This document shows positions 18,442 to 28,150 of a stretch of 64,000 nt of DNA, piece by piece (within the stretch, counting starts at the first letter, position 1; each line of letters begins with the position of its first letter). Both the position numbers and the translations under genes were made by a program. The stretch is taken from the NCBI RefSeq assembly GCF_024498195.1, contig NZ_CP101824.1:2728001-2792000 (forward strand), in the 5' to 3' direction. The notes beneath the pieces were generated by a model that had not been told where the DNA came from, ran no database searches, and saw nothing but the letters and a program-made list of their open reading frames with translations. The stretch is from Halovivax cerinus. Its GTDB lineage: Archaea > Halobacteriota > Halobacteria > Halobacteriales > Natrialbaceae.

Positions 18442-18962
18442 TGGCGCTCGGAACCGACACCAAACACTACGAGACGCCGAACCACCCCTACCAGGGCGAG
18501 CGTATCGCGAGCGAACACTCGCTACTCGACCGCTACGGCCTGTCGAACAAGGAAGAACTCTGGCGAGCGCAGTCCGAACTTCGATCCTACCGACGCGAAG
18601 CTCGGGAGCTGCTGGGACAGGCCCAGGGCGACGAGGTCGTACAGCGGCGATCCGAGGAGTTCCTCGGTCGCCTGAAGCGCGTCGGCGTCCTCGACGAGGC
18701 CGAAGGACTCGGCGACGTTCTGGGACTGGAGATCGAAGACGTTCTCGAACGCCGCCTCCAGACGGTCGTCTACCGCAAAGGGCTGGCCAACACCCCCCAG
18801 CAGGCTCGTCAGTTCATCACGCACGGCCACGTCACGATCGGCGATCGTCGCCACCGCGTCCCCTCCTACGTCGTCGACGTCGACGAGGAAGACGACGTGG
18901 CGTTCGACGGGACCAGTCCGCTGGCCGACGAACTGCACCCGGAACGCGCGGAGGGCCAATAA
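18441..18962 (+). CDS. rpsD: 30S ribosomal protein S4
   Basis: A 173-residue archaeal S4, a primary 16S rRNA binder. It begins [22 protein letters not shown], and the S4 RNA-binding domain is seen as the [16 protein letters not shown] region near 117-132. The start overlaps the S13 stop by one base. Length and position between S13 and S11 are standard for archaea. The last residues are acidic. Confidence 0.97.
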   Translation: MALGTDTKHYETPNHPYQGERIASEHSLLDRYGLSNKEELWRAQSELRSYRREARELLGQAQGDEVVQRRSEEFLGRLKRVGVLDEAEGLGDVLGLEIEDVLERRLQTVVYRKGLANTPQQARQFITHGHVTIGDRRHRVPSYVVDVDEEDDVAFDGTSPLADELHPERAEGQ

Positions 18963-18963
18963 C

Positions 18964-19353
18964 ATGAGTCAGGACGACGACAAGTGGGGTATCGCCCACG
19001 TGCACGCATCGTTCAACAACACCATCATGACCGTGACGGACCTCACCGGTGCGGAGACGATCGCGAAGTCCTCCGGCGGGACAGCGGTCAAACAGAACCG
19101 CGACGAAGCCTCGCCCTACGCGGCCATGCAGATGGCCGAGGGTGTCGCCGAAGAGGTCAAGGCAGCAGGTATCACCGGTCTCCACGTCCGCGTCCGCGGA
19201 CCTGGCGGCAACCTCCAGAAGTCACCTGGTCCCGGTGCGCAGGCGACGATCCGGGCACTCGCACGCTCGGGTATCGAGATCGGACGCATCGAGGACGTCA
19301 CGCCGATCCCACACGACGGATCGCGCGCACCGAAGGGCAAGGGCGGATTCTAG
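18964..19353 (+). CDS. rpsK: 30S ribosomal protein S11
   Basis: A 129-residue S11, located on the 30S platform beside the mRNA exit. Motifs include [28 protein letters not shown] and the C-terminal [17 protein letters not shown]. The gene follows S4 after one base and precedes the RNA polymerase D subunit, the usual archaeal alpha-operon-like arrangement. Confidence 0.97.
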   Translation: MSQDDDKWGIAHVHASFNNTIMTVTDLTGAETIAKSSGGTAVKQNRDEASPYAAMQMAEGVAEEVKAAGITGLHVRVRGPGGNLQKSPGPGAQATIRALARSGIEIGRIEDVTPIPHDGSRAPKGKGGF

Positions 19354-19357
19354 ATCC

Positions 19358-20110
19358 ATGGCAGCCGACTACGACGTCGAGTTCGTCGAACGCGCCGATC
19401 GGGAGGCCAGAATCCTCGTCCGCGGGATCACCCCCGCGTTCGCCAACGGCATCCGCCGGGCGATGATCGCCGACGTCCCAACGCTGGCGATCGACACCGT
19501 CCGGTTTATCGAGAACTCCTCGGTCATGTTCGACGAGCAACTGGGACTGCGACTCGGCCTCGTCCCGCTGACGACGCCGCGACACGACGAGTTCGGTGAG
19601 GAGGACGTCGTAACGCTCTCGATCGACGTCGAAGGTCCCGGAACCGCCTACTCCGGCGACCTCGTCTCTGCCGAACCGGACCTGGTGAAACCTGCCGACG
19701 AGAACGTCCCGATTATACACCTGAAGGACGGCCAGCGCCTCGAAGCGGAAGCCGACGCGGTCTACGACCGTGGAAAGGATCACGCGAAGCACCAGGGCGG
19801 CGTCGCCGTGGGCTATCGCCACCTTCAGCACGTTACAGTGGAGGGAGACCTCCCGGAGTTCGAGGACGAGGAGCGACGGATCGTCCGCGGCGTCATCGAG
19901 GACGACGGCGACCTGATCCCGACGAGCGAGTTCGGTCACGACCTGACCGAGCGCTATCCGGGTAAGGAGGTTTCCGTCGAAGACGTTCCGAACGCCTTCG
20001 TCTTCCACGTCGAGACCGACGGTTCGTTCTCCGTCGAGGAGCTGGTGACGCGGGCCATCGATTCGATCGACGACCGCGCAGCAGAACTGGAAGCAGCCGT
20101 ACAGCTATAA
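19358..20110 (+). CDS. rpoD: DNA-directed RNA polymerase subunit D (Rpo3)
   Basis: A 250-residue Rpo3, the alpha/RPB3 homologue on which archaeal RNA polymerase assembles with subunits L, N and P. It starts [12 protein letters not shown] and carries the dimerisation motif [18 protein letters not shown]. No cysteine appears in the protein, so the ferredoxin-like Fe-S domain found in Sulfolobus and many methanogens is replaced here by an acidic, cluster-free version, as in other haloarchaea. The start at 19358 is chosen by homology; the open frame runs far upstream in a shadow of S11. Confidence 0.96.
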   Translation: MAADYDVEFVERADREARILVRGITPAFANGIRRAMIADVPTLAIDTVRFIENSSVMFDEQLGLRLGLVPLTTPRHDEFGEEDVVTLSIDVEGPGTAYSGDLVSAEPDLVKPADENVPIIHLKDGQRLEAEADAVYDRGKDHAKHQGGVAVGYRHLQHVTVEGDLPEFEDEERRIVRGVIEDDGDLIPTSEFGHDLTERYPGKEVSVEDVPNAFVFHVETDGSFSVEELVTRAIDSIDDRAAELEAAVQL

Positions 20111-20237
20111 CAGAGACCAATGACCCGCCACCACACTTCGGACCCGACGTACGCCGGCGCCGCGAGCGACGAGACCGGCGACCGATCCGTTCGGATCGAA
20201 AGCGGTTTGAAGGGGCGGCGGGTAGACGGAAGTGCAC

Positions 20238-20322
20238 GCAGGGATAGCCAAGTCAGGCCAACGGCGCAGCGTTCAGGGCGCTGTCTCGTAGGAGTCCGCA
20301 GGTTCAAATCCTGCTCCCTGCA
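20238..20322 (+). tRNA. tRNA-Leu (anticodon CAG)
   Basis: A class II tRNA lying inside the ribosomal protein cluster between rpoD and rpl18e, as known in other haloarchaea. The acceptor stem GCAGGGA pairs with TCCCTGC at 20315-20321, and A is the discriminator. The anticodon arm CAGCG-TTCAGGG-CGCTG places CAG at 20274-20276. It has a long variable arm and the TPsiC sequence GGTTCAAATCC. There is no intron. Confidence 0.97.
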
Positions 20323-20379
20323 TCACTTCTGGGCGAGTTACACTCGCAAGCGGACCACACAGACTATCGGAGGATATCA

Positions 20380-20733
20380 ATGAGTACGAAGACCAACCCG
20401 AGGCTCACAGACCTCATCGCCGAGTTGAAGTCTACGTCCCGCTCCCGGGACGCGGACGTCTGGCGCGACATCGCCGATCGCCTCGAGAAGCCCAGGTCGA
20501 ACCACGCAGAGGTAAACCTGGGACGCATCGAGCGATACGCACGCGAAGACGAGACCGTCATCGTCCCCGGCAAGGTGCTGGGGAGCGGTCGTCTGCGCAA
20601 GAACGTCACCGTCGCCGCCGTCGACGCGTCGTCGTCGGCCGCGACGAAGATCGACCAGGTCGGCGAGTACGTACCGATCGAACAGCTGTTAGAAGACAAC
20701 CCCGACGGATCCGACCTCCGGGTGATCGCATGA
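20380..20733 (+). CDS. rpl18e: 50S ribosomal protein L18e
   Basis: A 117-residue L18e (L15 family), a eukaryote-type large-subunit protein. It starts [20 protein letters not shown] and contains [10 protein letters not shown] and [16 protein letters not shown] Shine-Dalgarno-like GGAGG lies just before the start, unlike most genes here. Its last codon overlaps the L13 start (ATGA). It follows tRNA-Leu directly. Confidence 0.96.
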   Translation: MSTKTNPRLTDLIAELKSTSRSRDADVWRDIADRLEKPRSNHAEVNLGRIERYAREDETVIVPGKVLGSGRLRKNVTVAAVDASSSAATKIDQVGEYVPIEQLLEDNPDGSDLRVIA

Positions 20734-21179
20734 GCGTCGCCGAATTCGACGCCGACGTCGTCGTCGACGCCCGCGATTGCATCCTGGGTCGCGTCGCCAG
20801 CCAGGTCGCCCAGCGCGCACTGGACGGCGAACGCGTCGCGATCGTCAACGCAGAGGATGCCGTCATCACGGGCGACACGGAGGACGTGTTCGAGACCTAC
20901 CGAACCAGAGCACAGCTCGGGTCCGACCGCGGCCCCAACTACCCGAAACGACCGGACACGATCTTCAAGCGCTCCGTCCGCGGCATGCTTCCGTACAAGA
21001 AGCCGCGCGGACGCGAGGCGTTCTCGAACGTTCGCGTCTACGTCGGCAACCCGTACGAGGGAGACGACGACCGCGAGGCGACGGTCCTCGAGGATACGTC
21101 GCTGGATCGCCTGTCGAACATTCGCTTCGTCCACCTGGGCGAGGTCGCAGATCAACTGGGTGCCAACGTCACATGGTAA
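20730..21179 (+). CDS. rplM: 50S ribosomal protein L13
   Basis: A 149-residue L13, an early 23S rRNA-binding protein. Features include [22 protein letters not shown] and [20 protein letters not shown]. It is coupled to L18e by a 4-bp overlap and to S9 by a 7-bp overlap, so the three are translated together. Length normal for archaea. Confidence 0.96.
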   Translation: MSVAEFDADVVVDARDCILGRVASQVAQRALDGERVAIVNAEDAVITGDTEDVFETYRTRAQLGSDRGPNYPKRPDTIFKRSVRGMLPYKKPRGREAFSNVRVYVGNPYEGDDDREATVLEDTSLDRLSNIRFVHLGEVADQLGANVTW

Positions 21180-21571
21180 CGAACACGAGCGGAAAGAAGA
21201 AGACGGCCGTGGCGCGGGCCACCGTCACCGACGGCGAGGGCCGCGTCCGGATCAACGCACAGCCGGTCGAACTGGTCGAGCCGCAGATGTCGCGACTCAA
21301 GATGCTCGAGCCGTTCCGCATCGCGGGCGACGAGCTGCGAGACGGGATCGACATCACCGTCCGCGTCGAGGGCGGCGGTATCAGCGGACAGGCCGACGCC
21401 GTCCGCACCGCGATCGCACGCGGTATCGTCCAGCACACGAACGACGCCGAACTGCGCGACGCGTTCATGTCGTTCGATCGCTCGCTGCTGGTGAACGACG
21501 TTCGCCAGTCCGAATCGAAGAAGTGGGGCGGCCCCGGCGCACGGGCTCGCTACCAGAAATCCTACCGCTAA
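21173..21571 (+). CDS. rpsI: 30S ribosomal protein S9
   Basis: A 132-residue S9, whose C-terminal tail reaches the P-site tRNA. It begins [18 protein letters not shown] and ends with the conserved [14 protein letters not shown] tail. The ATG at 21173 overlaps the end of L13 by 7 bp; the frame continues upstream as a shadow of L13 and that longer reading is rejected. It precedes the small polymerase subunit genes. Confidence 0.96.
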   Translation: MVTNTSGKKKTAVARATVTDGEGRVRINAQPVELVEPQMSRLKMLEPFRIAGDELRDGIDITVRVEGGGISGQADAVRTAIARGIVQHTNDAELRDAFMSFDRSLLVNDVRQSESKKWGGPGARARYQKSYR

Positions 21572-21583
21572 GGTGATTCAACT

Positions 21584-21778
21584 ATGATGGTTCCGGTCCG
21601 GTGTTTCACGTGCGGCACGGTCGTCGCCGAGCACTGGGAAGAGTTCGAAGAACGCGCCCGCGAGGGTGACGAGGACCCCGCCGAGGTCCTGGACGACCTC
21701 GGCGTCGACCGGTTCTGCTGCCGGCGCATGCTCGTCAGCCACACCGACCTCGTGGACGTCGTCTCGCCCTACCAGTAA
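21584..21778 (+). CDS. rpoN: DNA-directed RNA polymerase subunit N (Rpo10)
   Basis: A 64-residue Rpo10 (RPB10 homologue), a zinc protein of the polymerase assembly platform. The ligands are in VRCFTCG (C-x-x-C) and the adjacent pair RFCCRR, the family signature. A clear Shine-Dalgarno AGGTGAT lies at 21573-21579. The start may be either of two consecutive ATG codons. It sits between S9 and Rpo6, as in most archaea. Confidence 0.96.
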   Translation: MMVPVRCFTCGTVVAEHWEEFEERAREGDEDPAEVLDDLGVDRFCCRRMLVSHTDLVDVVSPYQ

Positions 21779-21781
21779 CCC

Positions 21782-21967
21782 ATGCAACAGGAACGATACA
21801 ACCGGTACGAGAAGGCCCGGATCCTCGGCGCCCGCGCGCTGCAGGTGTCCTACGGCGCACCCGTACTGATCGAGACCGACCAGACGGAGCCGATCCTCAT
21901 CGCCGCGGAGGAGTACGACGAGGGCGTGCTTCCGTTCACGGTCAATCGAAGCCAGGCATCGACATGA
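21782..21967 (+). CDS. rpoK: DNA-directed RNA polymerase subunit K (Rpo6)
   Basis: A 61-residue Rpo6 (omega/RPB6 homologue), which helps the large subunit fold. It shows the family core [20 protein letters not shown] and the [15 protein letters not shown] end. It lacks the long acidic N-terminus of eukaryotic RPB6, as usual in archaea. Its stop overlaps the enolase start by ATGA. Confidence 0.95.
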   Translation: MQQERYNRYEKARILGARALQVSYGAPVLIETDQTEPILIAAEEYDEGVLPFTVNRSQAST

Positions 21968-23169
21968 CGCTGATCACCGACGTCCGGCTGCGCGAGATCC
22001 TCGATTCCCGGGGCAACCCAACGGTCGAGGCCGACGTCGTGACCGAGAGCGGCGGCTTTGGCCGCGCTGCGGCTCCGTCGGGGGCCAGCACGGGCGAGTA
22101 CGAGGCGATCGAGCGACCGTCGGGCGAGGCCATCGCGGCGGCACGCGAGCGGGCCGTCCCCCGGCTCGTCGGTGACGCGTACGCGGGCAACCAGCGCGAG
22201 GTCGACGCGATCCTTCGGGCGGCCGACGGGACCGACAACTTCGCGGAGATCGGTGCCAACAGCGCGGTCGCCATCTCGATGGCGGCGGCGAAGGCCGGCG
22301 CGGACGTCCTGGGTGCGCCGCTCTTCCAGCACCTGGGTGGGACGTTCCGGGGTAACTCGTTCCCTACGCCGCTCGGGAACGTCGTCGGGGGTGGCGAACA
22401 CGCTACCGACGCGACGGACATCCAGGAGTTTCTCGCCGCGCCGGTGGGAGCGCCGAGCGTTCAGGACGCGGTGTTCGCGAACGCGGCCGTCCACGCAGCC
22501 GTGGCGGACGTGCTGGACGAACGGGACGAGCCAGCGGGCAAGGGTGACGAGGGCGCGTGGGCGCCGTCGGTGACCGACGCCGAGGCGTTCGAGATCGTCG
22601 ACGACGCGGTCGGCCGCGTCGAGGACGAGGTCGGGTTCGAAATCGGCTTCGGGCTCGACGTTGCCGCGTCGGAACTCTACGACGCCGATGCCGACGAGTA
22701 CGTCTACAGCGACCGAACCCGCTCGACCGACGAGCAGATCGCCTACGTCGCCGACCTCGTCTCCGAGTACGACCTCGTCTACGTCGAGGACCCGCTCGAC
22801 GAGGACGATTACGACGCGTACGCCGAACTCACGGATCGAACCGGTGACGAGACGCTGATCTGCGGCGACGATCTCTTCGTGACGAACGTCGATCGTCTGC
22901 GTACCGGTATCGATGGGGGTGCGGCCAACGCCATCCTGATCAAGCCGAATCAGATCGGTACCCTCTCGGACGCGTTCGACGCGATCGAACTCGCGACCGA
23001 ACACGGCTACGAGGCCGTCGTCTCCCACCGTTCGGGTGAGACCGAAGACGCGACCATCGCACACCTCGCCGTCGCGACCGACGCCGCCTTCATCAAGACG
23101 GGGGCCGTCGGCGGCGAGCGCACCGCCAAGCTGAACGAACTGATCCGCATCGAAGACGACGCACTATGA
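21964..23169 (+). CDS. eno: enolase
   Basis: A 401-residue enolase, converting 2-phosphoglycerate to phosphoenolpyruvate in the cytoplasm. Landmarks include [27 protein letters not shown]-like [13 protein letters not shown], and the C-terminal [20 protein letters not shown] and SHRSGETED (catalytic Lys and phosphate-binding Ser/Arg). Its place between rpoK and rpsB is the standard archaeal arrangement, with 4-bp overlaps on both sides. Confidence 0.96.
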   Translation: MTLITDVRLREILDSRGNPTVEADVVTESGGFGRAAAPSGASTGEYEAIERPSGEAIAAARERAVPRLVGDAYAGNQREVDAILRAADGTDNFAEIGANSAVAISMAAAKAGADVLGAPLFQHLGGTFRGNSFPTPLGNVVGGGEHATDATDIQEFLAAPVGAPSVQDAVFANAAVHAAVADVLDERDEPAGKGDEGAWAPSVTDAEAFEIVDDAVGRVEDEVGFEIGFGLDVAASELYDADADEYVYSDRTRSTDEQIAYVADLVSEYDLVYVEDPLDEDDYDAYAELTDRTGDETLICGDDLFVTNVDRLRTGIDGGAANAILIKPNQIGTLSDAFDAIELATEHGYEAVVSHRSGETEDATIAHLAVATDAAFIKTGAVGGERTAKLNELIRIEDDAL

Positions 23170-23963
23170 CAGAGAACGATACACCACAGGAGGGTCTCGA
23201 CGCCGCCGAGGATGAGATCGACGAGGAGCCGGCCGAAGGGGCCGGCCCCGCCGCCGAATCCGAGGAGGTCGACGAGGCCGCAACAGCAGAGACCGCCGAG
23301 GCGCCCGCCGAGGCCGAACCAGCCGACGAGGAACTCGACGAGTCGGGTCCGTCGCTCGACGACGACGTCATGAGCGACGAGGACGCAGACCTCCTCATCC
23401 CCGTCGAGGACTACCTGGGTGCCGGTGTCCACATCGGGACCCAGCAGAAGACCGAGGACATGGAGCGGTTTATCCACCGCGTCCGGACCGACGGACTCTA
23501 CGTCCTCGACGTCTCGATGACCGACCGTCGCATCCGGACGGCTGCGGACTTCCTCGAGAACTACGCGCCGGAGCAGATCCTGGTGACCTCGTCCCGTCAG
23601 TACGGCCGCTTCCCGGCCGAGAAGTTCGCCGAAGCCGTCGGCGCCCGCGCCCGAACGGGCCGTTTCATCCCCGGCACGCTCACCAACCCGAAGTACGACG
23701 GCTACATCGAACCGGACGTGCTGGTCGTCACGGACCCGATCGGCGACGCCCAGGCCGTCAAGGAGGCGATCACGGTCGGCATCCCGGTCATCGCGATGTG
23801 CGACTCGAACAACCAGACCGGTAACGTCGACCTCGTCGTTCCGACCAACAACAAGGGTCGAAAGGCCCTCTCGGTCGTCTACTGGCTGCTGGCAAACGAG
23901 GTTCTGGATCGCCGCGGCGCGGAACCGTCCTACGCGCTCGAAGACTTCGAGAGCCTGGTGTAA
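23166..23963 (+). CDS. rpsB: 30S ribosomal protein S2
   Basis: A 265-residue S2. The folded domain begins about residue 75 ([20 protein letters not shown]) and ends [17 protein letters not shown]. The first ~70 residues are an acidic Glu/Ala-rich extension absent from non-halophilic S2, but common in haloarchaea. The start overlaps the enolase stop (ATGA). The gene closes the ribosomal part of the cluster. Confidence 0.95.
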   Translation: MTENDTPQEGLDAAEDEIDEEPAEGAGPAAESEEVDEAATAETAEAPAEAEPADEELDESGPSLDDDVMSDEDADLLIPVEDYLGAGVHIGTQQKTEDMERFIHRVRTDGLYVLDVSMTDRRIRTAADFLENYAPEQILVTSSRQYGRFPAEKFAEAVGARARTGRFIPGTLTNPKYDGYIEPDVLVVTDPIGDAQAVKEAITVGIPVIAMCDSNNQTGNVDLVVPTNNKGRKALSVVYWLLANEVLDRRGAEPSYALEDFESLV

Positions 23964-24086
23964 GGGTCGAGTTTCTGTGTCTTCTGTTCGTCCTGTACCC
24001 ACGAGCGACTGCCACCTTCGTTCGATCACACCGTTCGGCGACCGGACAGGGAAAGAGTTACCTGTCGACCGGTTCGACTCCCGAAC

Positions 24087-24215
24087 ATGAAGGACGTCCT
24101 CTACGAGTTCGAGGAGGAGACGATCCCACCGGTCGTGGCGATGGCAGCGGCCGCGTTAGTCGGACTGTTCGCTCTCGGGTTCGTGTACAAACTCGTCTCT
24201 GTGCTGGTGCTCTAG
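24087..24215 (+). CDS. 42-residue single-TM microprotein
   Basis: A short frame from ATG to TAG encoding 42 residues. The N-terminus is acidic (MKDVLYEFEEETIPP) and the rest is one hydrophobic helix (about 16-42) ending at the stop, so an N-in membrane microprotein is likely. Third positions are strongly G/C, as in neighbouring genes, and it lies in an otherwise empty gap between rpsB and mvk. It is too short for most gene finders. I recall small proteins at this place in haloarchaea, but the function is unknown. Confidence 0.65.
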   Translation: MKDVLYEFEEETIPPVVAMAAAALVGLFALGFVYKLVSVLVL

Positions 24216-24274
24216 TGCGTCTACCGGTCGCCGGACGGCGAGCGTCGACGGGGTGTGTGCGACCGAGAAGACAG

Positions 24275-24282
24275 CAATTAAG
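24275..24282 (+). promoter_or_regulatory. TATA box of mvk
   Basis: CAATTAAG is centred about 28 nt before the ATG at 24307. This supports the shorter start and a leaderless mvk-ipk transcript. Confidence 0.6.
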
Positions 24283-24306
24283 CCGGGAGGGACGAATCCT
24301 CAGGAT

Positions 24307-25293
24307 ATGACTCGTTCGAGCGCTCCCGGGAAGGTGTATCTCTTCGGGGAGCATGCGGTGGTCTACGGCGAACCGGCCGTTCCCTGCGCGATCGAACGGC
24401 GGGCGCGAGTCGGCGTCGAACCGCGAGACGACGCGACGCTGCGCGTTCACTCCGACGACCTCAGTCTGGACGGGTTCACCGTGGAGTACTCCGGTTCGAC
24501 GACGGGAACTCCGGATATCGACGTGGCAGAGTCGCTGGTCGACGCGGCGATGGGCTACGTCGACGAAGCGATCGGGCAGGTGCGCGACGTGACCGGCGAT
24601 ACCGAGACCGGTTTCGACGTGACTATCGAGAGCGACATTCCGCTGGGGGCGGGCATCGGTTCGTCCGCTGCCGTGGTCGTGGCGGCGATCGACGCGGCGA
24701 GCCGAGCCCTCGGCGTCGAACTATCGACTGACGAACTCGCCGAACGGGCCTACCGGACCGAACTCGCCGTCCAGGACGGGCAGGCCTCGCGTGCCGATAC
24801 GTTCTGTTCTGCGACGGGTGGCGCCGTTCGCGTCGAGGGAGCAGACTGTCGGTCGATCGCGGCGCCCGACCTGCCGTTCGTGATCGGGTTCGACGGCGGT
24901 GCGGGGGACACTGGCGCGTTAGTCGCCGGCGTCCGCCAGCTTCGCGAGGAGTACGACTTCGCCGCCGAGACGATCGAGTCGATCGGCGATATCGTCAGAC
25001 GGGGTGAACGGATTCTCGCCGACGGAGACGTCGAGGAACTCGGTGAACTGATGGACTTCAATCACGGATTGCTCTCGGCGCTCGGTGTCTCCTCGCGATC
25101 GCTCGATTCGATGGTCTGGGCCGCTCGCGAAGCCGGCGCCCACGGGGTGAAACTGACCGGCGCGGGCGGCGGCGGCTGTATCGTCGCGCTGGATCCGACG
25201 CCGGAGACGGCGACGGCGTTGCGGTACCTGCCCGGCTGTGAGGAGGTGTTTCGTGCGGAACTTGCGACCGACGGGGTGAAACGACTCGAATGA
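24307..25293 (+). CDS. mvk: mevalonate kinase
   Basis: A 328-residue GHMP kinase that phosphorylates mevalonate, first committed step after HMG-CoA reductase in isoprenoid (archaeal lipid) synthesis. Motifs are APGKVYLFGEHAVVYGEPA at the N-terminus, the ATP loop PLGAGIGSSAAVV near 115-127, and GVKLTGAGGGGCIVAL near the C-terminus. The start at 24307 is supported by the family N-terminus and TATA box. Its stop overlaps the isopentenyl phosphate kinase gene, the next enzyme of the archaeal pathway. Confidence 0.96.
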   Translation: MTRSSAPGKVYLFGEHAVVYGEPAVPCAIERRARVGVEPRDDATLRVHSDDLSLDGFTVEYSGSTTGTPDIDVAESLVDAAMGYVDEAIGQVRDVTGDTETGFDVTIESDIPLGAGIGSSAAVVVAAIDAASRALGVELSTDELAERAYRTELAVQDGQASRADTFCSATGGAVRVEGADCRSIAAPDLPFVIGFDGGAGDTGALVAGVRQLREEYDFAAETIESIGDIVRRGERILADGDVEELGELMDFNHGLLSALGVSSRSLDSMVWAAREAGAHGVKLTGAGGGGCIVALDPTPETATALRYLPGCEEVFRAELATDGVKRLE

Positions 25294-26048
25294 CGATCGT
25301 CCTGAAACTCGGCGGGAGCGTGATCACCGAGAAGGACCGCCCCGAGACGCTCGACGGCAGGGCGCTCGACGAAACGGCGGACGCGATCGCCGAGGCGCTC
25401 GCAGACGGGACCGTCGAGGACATCGTTCTGGTCCACGGCGGCGGTAGTTTCGGCCATCACCACGCGAACGAGTTTGGCGTGAGCACGACCGCCGGTAGCC
25501 ACGCGGTCGACGCCGTCCACGCGATCCACGGCGCGATGACGACACTCAATCGGTTCGTCCTCCAGCGGCTGCTCGACCGTGACGTGCCCGCCGTACCGGT
25601 CGCCCCGTTTTCTGCCGCCTATCGAAGCGGAGACGGTGCCCTTACCCTCCCGACCGGGCAGGTCGAGACGCTGCTGGGGGAGGGGTTCGTCCCCGTGTTG
25701 CACGGCGACATCGTCGCCCACGTCGGTGCGGGCGTGACCGTCGTGAGCGGTGACGAACTCGTCGTCGAACTGGCCGACCGCCTCGGGGCCGATCGGGTCG
25801 GTCTCTGCTCTGCGGTGCCGGGCGTCCTCGATGGGAACGATGCGGTGATCGAGCGAATCGAGAGCCACGAGGACGTCGCGTCGGTGCTCGGTGACAGCGA
25901 TACGACGGACGTGACCGGCGGGATGAGTAGCAAGGTCCGCGCGTTGCTGGCGCTCGACGGACCGGCGTCGATTTTCGATCTGGACGGATTGACCGCGTTT
26001 CTCGCGGGCGAGCGCCCAGGGACGACCGTCGACGGCGAGCGTCAGTGA
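25290..26048 (+). CDS. ipk: isopentenyl phosphate kinase
   Basis: A 252-residue amino-acid-kinase-fold enzyme that phosphorylates isopentenyl phosphate to isopentenyl diphosphate, the last step of the archaeal mevalonate route. Visible are the N-terminal VLKLGGSVITEK, the HGGGSFGHHHA loop with its substrate-specific His, and TTDVTGGMSSKVRALL. It is translationally coupled to mvk by ATGA. A gap of 748 bp follows before the RNase J gene. Confidence 0.95.
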   Translation: MTIVLKLGGSVITEKDRPETLDGRALDETADAIAEALADGTVEDIVLVHGGGSFGHHHANEFGVSTTAGSHAVDAVHAIHGAMTTLNRFVLQRLLDRDVPAVPVAPFSAAYRSGDGALTLPTGQVETLLGEGFVPVLHGDIVAHVGAGVTVVSGDELVVELADRLGADRVGLCSAVPGVLDGNDAVIERIESHEDVASVLGDSDTTDVTGGMSSKVRALLALDGPASIFDLDGLTAFLAGERPGTTVDGERQ

Positions 26049-26542
26049 CCCGACCCGGTATCGTGGAGCGAAGCGACCCGTCGGAGTCTCGCCAGGTGTC
26101 GGTCCGTTCGCGCTCTCTCTCGGTGTTGCAGACGACCGCCGTGTCGAAGCGGAGGTCCCCGAGTCGTCGCGTCCCGTGGTTCGAGCGTGCAACGACGGGC
26201 TACCCACGTAGCCGGCCGGGAGAATATCGATGAAGCGCAACAGGGTCCGGCCGATCGCGTGCTGCCTGCGCAGGTCGACGGCGACCGCGCTGACGCGCCG
26301 GGTCAGGACGCCGTTCGTCCTGTCTTCGCCGACCTCCAGGCCGTGGTTCATTGTCCCGGCGTCCCGGCTCCGTCATCGGGATCGACGATCGCTGCGTCTG
26401 GTCGGACGTGCCGTGACCGGTCACGACACTCGCAGTGGCGCCGGTGACCGACTCGGGATACTCCGGGCGGCTTCGTCTCGGCCCGACCCCTGACGGGCCC
26501 GTGTCCTGGTCACGTTCGATCGCCGGCCCGTCACCAGCGTCG

Positions 26543-26558
26543 GCGGCGGTACCGCCGC
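26543..26558. promoter_or_regulatory. 16-bp perfect palindrome upstream of a TATA box
   Basis: GCGGCGGTACCGCCGC is its own reverse complement and ends 12 bp before a TATA-like element. That is where an activator or BRE-overlapping repressor could bind. A functional role is inferred. Confidence 0.35.
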
Positions 26559-26570
26559 GAGGATCCACGC

Positions 26571-26578
26571 CTTTAAGC
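26571..26578 (+). promoter_or_regulatory. TATA-like box for the RNase J-idsA transcript
   Basis: CTTTAAGC predicts a transcript start near 26598, about 200 nt before the RNase J ATG. Most genes in this window instead have TATA boxes about 27 nt from the start codon. Confidence 0.4.
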
Positions 26579-26796
26579 CGATCGGGCCTGTACCCCCGGA
26601 CAACCGAGCGAACGGTCGTCCCGGGACGAACGGAGGGCGACCGGCGATCCGCCGGCAGACGGCGATGTGGGCCTCCGGCCCGTACGCCCGACGGCGGACG
26701 ACTCGACGCAGTCGGGACCCCGCATCCGGTCGAGCAGTCGACCGTGCTCGCGGGCGCCGGTCGACCCCTGCGGGGCGGGCCGACTCGGACACAACT

Positions 26797-28149
26797 ATGG
26801 AAATCGAAATTGCAACGATAGGCGGCTACGAGGAAGTTGGACGGCAGATGACTGCCGTCCGCGCGGGCAACGACGTCGTCATCTTCGACATGGGACTGAA
26901 CCTCTCGCAGGTTCTGATCCACGACAACGTCGAGACCGAACGGATGCACAGTCTCGATCTGATCGACATGGGCGCGATTCCGGACGACCGGGTTATGTCC
27001 GACCTCGAGGGCGACGTGCAGGCGATCGTCCCGACGCACGGTCACTTAGACCACATCGGCGCCATCTCGAAACTCGCCCACCGGTACAACGCGCCGGTCG
27101 TCGCGACGCCGTTTACGATCGAGCTGGTCAAACAGCAGATCGAGAGCGAACAGAAGTTCGGCGTCGAGAACGATCTGATCAAGATGGATCCCGGCGAGAC
27201 GATGTCGATCGGCGACAGCGGCCAGGTCGACCTCGAGTTCGTCAACGTCACTCACTCGATCATCGACGCCATCAACCCGGTCCTCCACACGCCCGAGGGC
27301 GCCATCGTCTACGGGCTGGACAAACGCATGGATCACACGCCGGTCATCGGCGACCCGATCGACATGGAACGCTTCCGCGAGATCGGTCGAGAGGGCCAGG
27401 GTGTCCTGTGTTACATCGAGGACTGTACGAACGCGAACAAGCAGGGTCGCACGCCGAGTGAATCCGTCGCGAGACGCCACCTGAAGGACGTCATCTACAG
27501 TCTGGAGGACTACGACGGCGGCATCGTCGCGACGACGTTCTCGAGTCACATCTCCCGGGTCACCTCGCTCGTGGAGTTCGCCAACGATATCGGCCGCCAG
27601 CCGGTCTTGCTGGGTCGGTCGATGGAGAAGTACTCTGGGACCGCGGAACGACTCGACTTCGTCGACTTCCCCGACGATCTGGGTATGTTCGGTCACCGCA
27701 AGTCGGTCGACCGAACGTTCAAACGCATCATGAACGAAGGCAAAGAGAACTTCCTGCCCGTCGTCACTGGCCACCAGGGAGAACCGCGCGCGATGCTCAC
27801 CCGGATGGCCCGCGGCGAGACGCCGTACGAACTGGACGAGGGCGACAAGGTCGTCTTCTCTGCGCGCGTCATCCCGGAACCCACCAACGAGGGCCAGCGC
27901 TACCAGGCCGAGAAGCTCCTTGGCATGCAGGGCGCACGCATCTACTCCGACATCCACGTCTCCGGCCACCTCAACCAGGAGGGTCACTACGAGATGCTAC
28001 AGGCGCTGCAACCCCAGCACATCATCCCGGCCCATCAGGACATGAAGGGCTTCTCTGGGTACGTCGGCCTCGCACAGAGCGAGGGGTACAAACTCGGTCG
28101 TGATCTGCACGTCACGTCGAACGGCAACCTGATCCAGCTGGTCGAGTGA
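26797..28149 (+). CDS. RNase J-type ribonuclease (metallo-beta-lactamase/beta-CASP)
   Basis: A 450-residue RNase J homologue, a 5'-to-3' exoribonuclease of mRNA and rRNA. The zinc motif HGHLDH is at 81-86, further ligands occur in THSIIDA and the beta-CASP region contains TTFSSHISR and [13 protein letters not shown], with the last His in the [10 protein letters not shown] segment and IIPAHQD. The start at 26797 ([10 protein letters not shown]) is chosen by homology; 44 upstream in-frame codons have non-coding composition. The idsA gene follows after one base, a pairing known in haloarchaea. Confidence 0.94.
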   Translation: MEIEIATIGGYEEVGRQMTAVRAGNDVVIFDMGLNLSQVLIHDNVETERMHSLDLIDMGAIPDDRVMSDLEGDVQAIVPTHGHLDHIGAISKLAHRYNAPVVATPFTIELVKQQIESEQKFGVENDLIKMDPGETMSIGDSGQVDLEFVNVTHSIIDAINPVLHTPEGAIVYGLDKRMDHTPVIGDPIDMERFREIGREGQGVLCYIEDCTNANKQGRTPSESVARRHLKDVIYSLEDYDGGIVATTFSSHISRVTSLVEFANDIGRQPVLLGRSMEKYSGTAERLDFVDFPDDLGMFGHRKSVDRTFKRIMNEGKENFLPVVTGHQGEPRAMLTRMARGETPYELDEGDKVVFSARVIPEPTNEGQRYQAEKLLGMQGARIYSDIHVSGHLNQEGHYEMLQALQPQHIIPAHQDMKGFSGYVGLAQSEGYKLGRDLHVTSNGNLIQLVE

Positions 28150-28150
28150 G

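Larger units (their letters stand above)
26049..26796. other. long gap between ipk and RNase J gene
   Basis: This 748-bp interval is the largest gap in the ribosomal/isoprenoid region. Frames on both strands have poor third-position GC or many Arg/Pro residues and resemble no family, so I call no gene. It has no tRNA-like sequence and I did not find the conserved core motifs of RNase P or SRP RNA. It contains a perfect 16-bp palindrome (26543-26558) just before a TATA-like CTTTAAGC (26571-26578), which would give the RNase J mRNA a leader of about 200 nt. Confidence 0.5.

Noticed and set aside
22557-22847. Arg-rich frames over enolase and S2
   Set aside because: Shadows of high-GC coding sequence in another phase.
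26187-26447. Open frame in the ipk-RNase J gap
   Set aside because: Third-position GC is well below that of real neighbours and the translation has no domain; other frames here are similar.
26049-26796. RNase P or SRP RNA in the large gap
   Set aside because: The short conserved core motifs I would expect for either RNA were not found by eye on either strand; a covariance search was not possible.
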